Origin: Bacteroidaceae bacterium
Lineage (GTDB): Bacteria > Bacteroidota > Bacteroidia > Bacteroidales > Bacteroidaceae
NCBI GenBank assembly: GCA_017628775.1
Contig: JAGBYN010000095.1
Coordinates: 1-13,959 of the forward strand
Length of the DNA: 13,959 nucleotides
Direction of reading: 5' to 3'
Position numbers and translations under genes: made by a program. Shown one piece after another: positions 8,407 through 13,959 of this stretch. The notes below the pieces were generated by a model that had not been told where the DNA came from, made no database searches, and saw only the letters and a program-made list of their open reading frames with translations. Position 1 is the stretch's first letter. Each line of letters opens with the position of its first letter.

Positions 8407-10011
8407 TCAACACACGATTTCAAGTATCGCAGGGCGTTTAAAGTCGGTTTTGAGCAACCAATCTATTGCTTCGTTCAAGCCTTGCGCATCGGCCACCTGG
8501 CGATAGGCACATTCAAAACTCATGGCCACCCCTTCAGCGGTAAATCGATGCTCTGCCGCGATGTATTGAGGCAAGGCTTGCGATTGTGATAATCCTGGAA
8601 GATGTGAGAATATCTGTCCGCGCTTGTTATTGAGCAACAGGATTCGATAATTACCCTTTAACTCAGAATTCCATAAGGCATTGACATCATAGAAGAAACT
8701 TAAATCGCCAATAATCGTCAGCACCACATCGGAGTGGAACAAGGCACACCCTACTCCAAACGAAAGGCTACCTTCTATGCCGTTGGTTCCGCGATTACAA
8801 TACACGGGGAAATGTCCGCCTTCTATGTACATGGAAGCCAAACGCACACTCATGCTGTTGGCTAAATTTAAAGCGCCTATGGCACGTGGATGATGCTTTA
8901 GATATAGCCCTAACGCTTTCACCACGAGATGTTCAACCCCCATGGATGGCGATAAGTGCGCAGAAGCCTCTGCGTAAATGCTATCAATGAATTGCTTGTG
9001 GCAATGCGGTTTGTTGGGCAATTTTAAAAGTGCATTCAAAGCTTGAAGTATAGGGATAGACACTGAATCCGTTAAATGTCCGAAGGTGTTGGCTTGTGGA
9101 TTAATATCGCTCAATCGATATACTTTAAGCGCTTCATTTCGACGCAACCATAACTTGATTTGCTTATGAATCAAGGCGCCCCCAAGATGCACCACAACAT
9201 CGGGCACATAATCGATGGTTTGATCTCTTTTTAATTTTTCTTCAAGAAAGGCAGCATGCGTTGAACCTAAAGCATTTGAGATAATCTCTGGCACACACGC
9301 CATTTTCTCGGTAAGCATGGCCAACAATTCGGGCGCAAAAACATCTGAGTGCCCCATCACCAAGAGCGGGCGTTCGGCTTGCGAAATGCACGATAGGATG
9401 CTTGTCAAACGCGCATCGGCGCATGGGCCTGATGATTGATTCAGCGTAAACAGATGTGATGTAAAATCCGGCAAAGAAGGTTGCGTAAAATCAAAGAGGG
9501 GCTCATTAATTCGCAGATTAAGTTGAACCGGCTGCTTCTTTTCAAGCAACATGCTTAAAGCTTCGTTAAAAGCTGAAGCAAGTTCATCTGTCGGCGTTTC
9601 TTCCGACACATCAAAGCACAATGCATAGGGTGCATAAGCATCCTCTTGATGAATGGTTTGCCCATCCAATTGGTCAATCCAGGCTAAAGGACGATCGGCC
9701 GACACCACAAGCAAGGGGATATTGCGATAGAAAGCTTCGGCAATGGCTGGTTGTAAGCACAAAACGGCACTTCCTGATGTAACACAAATGCAAACGGGCA
9801 CATGCTTTGATGCCGCTATTCCTAAGGCCACAAAGCCCGCCGAGCGTTCATCGGTCACGCCATGCAAAGAGAACCCTAACTCACCCGCCGCTTGATGGAG
9901 ATTGTGCACAACAGGCGCATTTCTTGAACCTGGACACACCACAATATCCACCACACCATAATGCTTCAGCATCATGGTGAGCAGGTTTATATGCAACTTA
10001 TTGGAATACAT
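8407..10011 (-). CDS. menD: 2-succinyl-5-enolpyruvyl-6-hydroxy-3-cyclohexene-1-carboxylate synthase
   Basis: Thiamine-diphosphate enzyme that adds the succinyl-semialdehyde unit from 2-oxoglutarate to isochorismate, the first committed step of menaquinone synthesis. The 534-aa protein begins with the pyrimidine-binding domain. CPGSRNAP lies at residues 26-33, and VTDERSAGF follows with Glu55, the cofactor-activating glutamate, at the same number as in E. coli MenD. Next comes the segment [19 protein letters not shown]. The C-terminal pyrophosphate-binding domain holds [17 protein letters not shown] and the ThDP/metal motif [14 protein letters not shown], with Asp436. Length and motif order are normal. 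The ATG at 10011 is 25 bp after the menF stop, and menB begins 37 bp after its own stop, consistent with one transcript. Confidence 0.95.
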   Translation of the reverse strand: MYSNKLHINLLTMMLKHYGVVDIVVCPGSRNAPVVHNLHQAAGELGFSLHGVTDERSAGFVALGIAASKHVPVCICVTSGSAVLCLQPAIAEAFYRNIPLLVVSADRPLAWIDQLDGQTIHQEDAYAPYALCFDVSEETPTDELASAFNEALSMLLEKKQPVQLNLRINEPLFDFTQPSLPDFTSHLFTLNQSSGPCADARLTSILSCISQAERPLLVMGHSDVFAPELLAMLTEKMACVPEIISNALGSTHAAFLEEKLKRDQTIDYVPDVVVHLGGALIHKQIKLWLRRNEALKVYRLSDINPQANTFGHLTDSVSIPILQALNALLKLPNKPHCHKQFIDSIYAEASAHLSPSMGVEHLVVKALGLYLKHHPRAIGALNLANSMSVRLASMYIEGGHFPVYCNRGTNGIEGSLSFGVGCALFHSDVVLTIIGDLSFFYDVNALWNSELKGNYRILLLNNKRGQIFSHLPGLSQSQALPQYIAAEHRFTAEGVAMSFECAYRQVADAQGLNEAIDWLLKTDFKRPAILEIVC

Positions 10012-10036
10012 TTCTTTGAAGCGCTTTAATGCTTTT

Positions 10037-11098
10037 TTACTGAATTATTTTATAAGCGGTTTGAACCTTGGCGATAATCTCATGCCACTCGTCCTGAAGA
10101 ACACTCTCTTTCAATAATCCCCCACCCGCGTAAAGACGCCATTGATTCACATTGATGCAATTCGCACATCGCAGAGTGACGTAAAGATGCGTTTGATGAT
10201 TCAGGTTTAAAGGACCACTAAAGCCAGCATAATAACCACGCTGATGTTGCTCTATTTTTAAGATTTGATCAAGAGCGGCCATTTGAGGCATACCGCATAC
10301 GGCTGGCGTGGGGTGCAACGCAGCGAGCAACGCCCCGATGTTTAAATCGCTTGTAAAGTAGAAATCCGTGCACAAATGGAGCAAATTTGCTGCTTCAACC
10401 GTGCGCGTAGGCATGACTTGCGCTTTAATGTTAAGCGCCTCCAACTGGCTTAAAATATAATCAGCCACATACTTTTGCTCCTCGGTGTTTTTCGCACTCC
10501 ATACGGGTGGTTGCGAAGCTTGTTCACGACGCATGGTGCCCGCTAAGGCAACGGTATGAAACTGAGATAATGCTGTGCTTTCTAAAATCACCTCAGGCGT
10601 AATCGTAAGCCATGTGCCCGTGTCTGGGGTTGACCAAAGCGCCACATAACTTTTAGGAAAAGCGTGGCATGCCCTGATAAAAATGTGTTCTAAAGCATCG
10701 GATTGATGATGGGTGCTGACATTAAACGAAAACGACAAAACGATTTTCTTCAGCTCATCGGCTTGCAATTGACGAATGCAAGACTCAAACGTGGCGGCAT
10801 AAGCCTTAAAATCAACCTCATCAAACCCAAATTCATCGCACGCACCAAGTGCACGAGAATCCGTATAATCGCTTATTTTATAAGATTCAGAAAACTCTGG
10901 ACGTATTAAAACCAAAGGACCTTGCGTTGCATCAAAAGGAGCAATTAAAAAACCTTGATGGTCATTGGAAAGGTCGGCAAGCTGATTAAATATCACAGGG
11001 TCAGAATCCTGAGCAACTGCAAAAAAATCATCACCGCCCGGCAACTTATAATAGGCAAAACAACGCGCCTTTACTTTAAAGCTTTGGCTTCGTTCCAT
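10037..11098 (-). CDS. menF: Isochorismate synthase
   Basis: Chorismate-binding-fold enzyme that isomerises chorismate to isochorismate, feeding MenD. At 353 aa it is shorter than E. coli MenF (431) because the N-terminal part is compact. The catalytic domain is visible from about residue 110: KIVLS with Lys118, LAGTMRREQ, NTEEQKYVADYI, LHPTPAVCGMP, GYYAGFSGPLN, and the end motif AGGGLLKESVLQDEWHEIIAK that supplies metal-binding glutamates. After KIVLS the residue is Phe where related enzymes often have Arg. The start ATG at 11098 lies inside the end of mazG (28-bp overlap), and no other in-frame ATG occurs before the catalytic core, so the overlap looks real and suggests translational coupling. 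Its position directly upstream of menD supports the menaquinone role over siderophore (EntC) or anthranilate functions. Confidence 0.92.
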   Translation of the reverse strand: MERSQSFKVKARCFAYYKLPGGDDFFAVAQDSDPVIFNQLADLSNDHQGFLIAPFDATQGPLVLIRPEFSESYKISDYTDSRALGACDEFGFDEVDFKAYAATFESCIRQLQADELKKIVLSFSFNVSTHHQSDALEHIFIRACHAFPKSYVALWSTPDTGTWLTITPEVILESTALSQFHTVALAGTMRREQASQPPVWSAKNTEEQKYVADYILSQLEALNIKAQVMPTRTVEAANLLHLCTDFYFTSDLNIGALLAALHPTPAVCGMPQMAALDQILKIEQHQRGYYAGFSGPLNLNHQTHLYVTLRCANCINVNQWRLYAGGGLLKESVLQDEWHEIIAKVQTAYKIIQ

Positions 11099-11856
11099 AA
11101 TTCATCCATTTCGGTGAGTGTCATATCCTTCAATGCCTTACCTTGATCCTTAGCTGCTTGCTCAATGTAATTAAAGCGCTTAATAAACTTCTTATTCGTG
11201 CGTTCAAGAGCATTATCAGGGTTTATTTTATACAAGCGCGAAGCATTGATAAGGCTAAATAATAGATCGCCAAATTCAGCTTCTGCCTTATCGGCGTCAA
11301 GAGAGGCCACTTCATGTTCAAACTCGGCAATTTCTTCTTTCACCTTGCCCCACACCTCTTCTCGCTTTTCCCAATCAAAGCCCACGCCGCGCGCCTTGTC
11401 CTGAATTCTATAAGCCTTAATTAAAGAGGGTAAGGAAGCAGGTACGCCCGAAAGCACCGTTTTATTGCCGTCCTTTTCCTTTTGCTTGATTTGTTCCCAA
11501 ATTTGAGTCACCTCAGACGCCTCATTAACCTGCTGAATTTCACCAAACACGTGTGGATGACGAAAAATCAACTTCTCGGTTAAGCGATTGCACACATCAG
11601 CAATATCAAAATCCTTTGTTTCCGAACCAATCTTTGCATAAAAAAGTACATGCAATAAGACATCGCCCAACTCCTTGCAAATGTTCAACATATCGTTACT
11701 CATCAAGGCGTCGCATAATTCATAAGTTTCCTCAATCGTATTTGGGCGCAAGGAATGAAAGGTTTGCTTTCTGTCCCACGGGCATTTTTCCCTCAACTCA
11801 TCAAGAACATCTATCAATTTACCAAAAGCTATCAGTTTTTCTTCTTTAGTATGCAT
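11071..11856 (-). CDS. mazG: Nucleoside triphosphate pyrophosphohydrolase MazG
   Basis: All-alpha NTP pyrophosphatase that hydrolyses (d)NTPs to monophosphate and pyrophosphate, cleansing aberrant nucleotides. The 261-aa length matches the two-domain E. coli MazG (263). The first domain has the family signature KCPWDRKQTFHSLRPNTIEE, then EETYEL and ELGDVLLHVLFYA, which supply the metal-binding Glu/Asp residues. The second domain has GFDWEKREEVWGKVKEEI and AEFGDLLFSLIN. Both domains appear intact. The ATG at 11856 lies about 25 bp below a predicted promoter box. The 3' end overlaps menF by 28 bp, making mazG the first gene of the mazG-menF-menD-menB unit. No functional link between MazG and menaquinone synthesis is known to me, so sharing a promoter is the only visible connection. 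Confidence 0.95.
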   Translation of the reverse strand: MHTKEEKLIAFGKLIDVLDELREKCPWDRKQTFHSLRPNTIEETYELCDALMSNDMLNICKELGDVLLHVLFYAKIGSETKDFDIADVCNRLTEKLIFRHPHVFGEIQQVNEASEVTQIWEQIKQKEKDGNKTVLSGVPASLPSLIKAYRIQDKARGVGFDWEKREEVWGKVKEEIAEFEHEVASLDADKAEAEFGDLLFSLINASRLYKINPDNALERTNKKFIKRFNYIEQAAKDQGKALKDMTLTEMDELWNEAKALK

Positions 11857-11880
11857 GGCTGAATATTTTTTCGTTCGTTA

Positions 11881-11890
11881 TGCAAAGATA
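11881..11890 (-). promoter_or_regulatory. Predicted -7 box of the mazG-menFDB operon
   Basis: The minus strand reads TATCTTTGCA, a perfect TAnnTTTG with the GCA extension shared by the other promoters here. Transcription would start near 11876, some 20 nt before the mazG ATG at 11856. The box overlaps the first copy of the 84-bp repeat, whose other copies carry TATCTTTGAG at the same place. A good -33 element is not evident. Confidence 0.55.
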
Positions 11891-12219
11891 CAAATAAACG
11901 AGCAAGAAATATGAAGCTCGCTTCAATATTTCTTACAGGGAGTGACAAGTATCTTCGAGTTTACCTCAAAGATACAAATAAACGAGCAAGAAATATGAAG
12001 CTCGCTTCAATATTTCTTACAGCGAGTGCCAAGTATCTTCGAGTTTACCTCAAAGATACAAATAAACGAGCAAGAAATATGAAGCTCGCTTCAATATTTC
12101 TTACAGCGAGTGACAAGTATCTTCGAGTTTACCTCAAAGATACAAATAAACGAGCAAGAAATATGAAGCTCGCTTCAATATTTCTTACAGCGAGTGCCAA
12201 GTATCTTCGAGTTTACTCA
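11884..12219. repeat. Four-copy 84-bp tandem repeat with hairpins
   Basis: Units begin at 11884, 11968, 12052 and 12136 and are identical except at two positions; the last copy degenerates near 12216. At 11945, 12029, 12113 and 12197 the base alternates A, C, A, C, so the array looks like a 168-bp pair that was duplicated. At 11939 only unit 1 has G instead of C. Each unit can fold as AAGAAATATGAAG (11904-11916 in unit 1), loop CTCG, CTTC, one unpaired A and ATATTTCTT (11921-11934). GTATCTT (11949-11955) can also pair with AAGATAC (11969-11975) across each unit junction. Each unit carries CAAAGATA, a minus-strand TATCTTTG box (11883, 11967, 12051, 12135). The unit length is a multiple of three, so an accidental plus-strand frame of repeated 28-residue blocks exists (ATG at 11911); I do not consider it a gene. 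Confidence 0.95.
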
Positions 12220-12288
12220 AACAAACCACTAATTTTACGTTAATTCATAAAAAACATCATATTTTATGGTATAATCCATACTTTTTCT

Positions 12289-12298
12289 TAATTTTGCA
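12289..12298 (+). promoter_or_regulatory. Predicted -7 box of the glgB promoter
   Basis: TAATTTTGCA fits the Bacteroidetes TAnnTTTG box and shares the GCA extension. A weak -33-like TATG lies at 12265-12268, 20 bp upstream. The transcript would start near 12303, leaving a leader of about 100 nt before the glgB ATG at 12402. Confidence 0.55.
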
Positions 12299-12308
12299 AA
12301 TAGTGTAG

Positions 12309-12324
12309 GTTAAATACATTTAAC
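12309..12324. promoter_or_regulatory. Palindrome in the glgB leader, possible operator
   Basis: GTTAAATACATTTAAC has perfect 7-bp arms around a 2-bp centre and lies about ten bases after the predicted glgB transcript start. That is a position where a bound repressor would block transcription. A second, imperfect symmetric stretch, GGAATTAATTTCC, lies at 12345-12357. The operator role is inferred from symmetry and position only; AT-rich DNA gives such palindromes by chance. Confidence 0.35.
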
Positions 12325-12401
12325 AAATATATAAAACAGGCATAGGAATTAATTTCCATCACACACGCACTATTTAAACTCATTAAATACAATCTTTTAT
12401 C

Positions 12402-13959
12402 ATGGCAAAAACAAAGAAAGCAACGGTATCTAAAAAGCCGTTATTGAAGTTGGTCAAAAACGACCCATGGCTTGAACCATTTAATGATGCCATCCAAGGT
12501 CGATACGACCATTTAATGTGGAAAATTAATGATTTAACACAAGGCGGCAAGCAAACCCTTGCGCAGTTTGCCGATGGACATAACTACTTTGGCCTTCATC
12601 GCACACCACGCCAATGGGTGATTCGCGAATGGGCGCCTAATGCAACCGACATCTATCTCATTGGTGATTTTAACGATTGGAAAGAATCTGAAGATTATAA
12701 ATTCAAACGAATTTCAGAATCAGGCAATTGGGAACTTAAACTACCCGCTAAAGCGCTCAAGCACCAAGACCTTTACAAACTTAAAGTATATTGGAATGGT
12801 GGCGAAGGCGAAAGAATACCAGCATGGGTGCGACGCGTAGTTCAGGATGAAGAAACAAAGATATTCTCAGCTCAAGTGTGGGCGCCCAAAACACCCTACG
12901 AGTGGAAGAAGAAAAACTTCAAGGCAAACAAGGATCCTCTGCTCATCTACGAATGCCACATCGGTATGGCTCAGGACGAAGAAAAAGTGGGTTCTTACGA
13001 CGAGTTTAGAACAAATATCTTACCTCGCATCGTAAAAGAAGGCTATAATTGCTTGCAAATCATGGCCATTCAGGAACACCCCTATTACGGCAGTTTCGGC
13101 TATCACGTAAGTAATTTCTTTGCAACAAGTAGCCGATTTGGTACGCCAGAAGAACTTAAGCAACTCATTGACGAAGCCCACCAAAATGGCATAGCTGTAA
13201 TCATGGACCTCGTGCAAAGCCACGCCGTAAAAAATGAATTAGAAGGACTCGGAAACCTTGCTGGCGACCCCTTCCAATACTTCTACGAAGGCGACCGACG
13301 CGAACACCCAGCATGGGATAGTCTTTGCTTTGACTATGGCAAAAACGAAGTCATCCACTTCCTCTTGTCAAATTGTAAATATTGGCTCGAAGAATTCCAT
13401 TTTGATGGATTCCGCTTTGATGGCGTTACCTCAATGTTATATTATAGCCACGGACTTGGTGAAGCCTTTGGCGGATACGGCGATTACTTTAATGGCAACC
13501 AGGATGGCAATGCTATTTGCTACCTCTCATTAGCCAACAAGCTCATCCACGAAGTCAATCCCAATGCCATCACCATCGCCGAAGAAGTAAGCGGTATGCC
13601 CGGGCTTGCAGCACCCATCAAAGACGGAGGATATGGCTTCGATTATCGCATGGCCATGAACGTGCCCGATTATTGGATTAAAATCATCAAGGAAAAGAAG
13701 GATGAAGATTGGCATCCATCTGGTATTTTCTGGGAACTCACTAATCGCCGTGCCGACGAAAAGTGCATCTCTTATGCCGAAAGCCATGACCAGGCGCTCG
13801 TGGGCGATAAAACACTCATCTTCCGCCTTGTTGACGCAGATATGTACTGGCACTTCAAAAAGGGCGATGAAAACTTCATGGCGCATCGTGGTATCGCACT
13901 TCACAAGATGATTCGCCTCGTTACAGCATCAACCATCAATGGTGGCTATCTGTACTTCA
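12402..13959 (+). CDS. glgB: 1,4-alpha-glucan branching enzyme, GH13_8 type, 3' end missing
   Basis: Creates alpha-1,6 branches in glycogen by moving cut alpha-1,4 chains. The visible 519 residues start at the ATG at 12402 (MAKTKKATVSKKPLLKLVKN). A lysine-rich start is followed by a CBM48-like beta-sandwich (about residues 60-165, including REWAPNATDIYLIGDFNDW) and the GH13 barrel. Conserved regions are MDLVQSHAVKN, GFRFDGVTSMLYYSHG with nucleophile Asp340, ITIAEEVSGMP with acid/base Glu394, and YAESHDQALVGDK with transition-state Asp463. The SMLYYSHG and SHAVKN segments resemble the eukaryotic/GH13_8 branch (human GBE1-like), which is usual for Bacteroidales, rather than E. coli-type GlgB. 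Family proteins are near 670 aa, so roughly 150 residues, including the C-terminal beta domain, lie beyond the window. No other glycogen gene is visible. Confidence 0.95.
   Translation, partial: MAKTKKATVSKKPLLKLVKNDPWLEPFNDAIQGRYDHLMWKINDLTQGGKQTLAQFADGHNYFGLHRTPRQWVIREWAPNATDIYLIGDFNDWKESEDYKFKRISESGNWELKLPAKALKHQDLYKLKVYWNGGEGERIPAWVRRVVQDEETKIFSAQVWAPKTPYEWKKKNFKANKDPLLIYECHIGMAQDEEKVGSYDEFRTNILPRIVKEGYNCLQIMAIQEHPYYGSFGYHVSNFFATSSRFGTPEELKQLIDEAHQNGIAVIMDLVQSHAVKNELEGLGNLAGDPFQYFYEGDRREHPAWDSLCFDYGKNEVIHFLLSNCKYWLEEFHFDGFRFDGVTSMLYYSHGLGEAFGGYGDYFNGNQDGNAICYLSLANKLIHEVNPNAITIAEEVSGMPGLAAPIKDGGYGFDYRMAMNVPDYWIKIIKEKKDEDWHPSGIFWELTNRRADEKCISYAESHDQALVGDKTLIFRLVDADMYWHFKKGDENFMAHRGIALHKMIRLVTASTINGGYLYF

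Noticed and set aside
8370..8423. 18-residue N-terminal extension of MenB from a TTG codon
   Set aside because: It would overlap menD, uses a rare start, and MenB proteins begin near the ATG at 8369.
11884..12219. CRISPR array
   Set aside because: The copies are contiguous 84-bp units without variable spacers, and no cas genes are present.
11911..12243. 110-aa plus-strand open frame of four 28-residue repeats over the tandem array
   Set aside because: It exists because the 84-bp unit is a multiple of three with no stop in that frame. There is no promoter or ribosome site for it, the composition is not protein-like, and the DNA-level hairpins and -7 boxes explain the sequence better.
12402..13959. 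MDLVQSH in GlgB as a mutated active site (usual form VVHSH)
   Set aside because: The conserved aspartate and the final histidine of region I are kept; the changed position is variable in GH13, and Asp340, Glu394 and Asp463 are all present.

Overview
The window looks like a chromosomal segment of a Bacteroidales bacterium, most likely of the Prevotella group. The evidence is the set of protein types (single-chain iron-sulfur serine dehydratase, class III fructose-bisphosphatase, an EF-G paralogue with an altered GTPase centre, a GH13_8-type branching enzyme), and four promoter candidates that fit the Bacteroidetes -7 box TAnnTTTG, all continuing as TAnnTTTGCA. No phage, transposon, CRISPR or RNA gene was recognised. 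The content is core metabolism, apart from one unusual repeat array.

Layout. Positions 1-4770 carry three genes on the minus strand, in transcription order fbp (gluconeogenic FBPase), sdaA (serine to pyruvate plus ammonia) and a fusA2-type EF-G paralogue that runs off the left edge. A 321-bp gap rich in inverted and direct repeats precedes fusA2. The divergent region 4771-4986 holds promoters for fbp (minus) and for a two-gene plus-strand unit: a PLP aminotransferase (4987-6195) and a LolC/LolE-like FtsX-family permease (6206-7420). A strong, apparently bidirectional hairpin terminator at 7442-7505 separates that unit from the convergent minus-strand operon mazG-menF-menD-menB (11856 down to 7554). 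This operon encodes a nucleotide pyrophosphatase and three menaquinone-biosynthesis enzymes. menC, menE and menA are not in the window.

Positions 11884-12219 hold four nearly identical 84-bp tandem repeats, which abut and include the -7 box of the mazG-men promoter. Each copy can form a long hairpin and repeats the -7 box motif TATCTTTG on the minus strand. Beyond it, a plus-strand promoter and a palindrome-bearing leader precede glgB (glycogen branching enzyme), which is cut by the right edge.

How the genes fit together: FBPase, serine dehydratase and EF-G2 suit growth or survival on poor carbon sources; glgB serves glycogen storage; menFDB make the quinone for anaerobic respiration. The two observations most worth a second look are the loss of the catalytic GTPase histidine in the EF-G paralogue (a type already studied in Bacteroides) and the 84-bp promoter-proximal repeat array, whose role I do not know.
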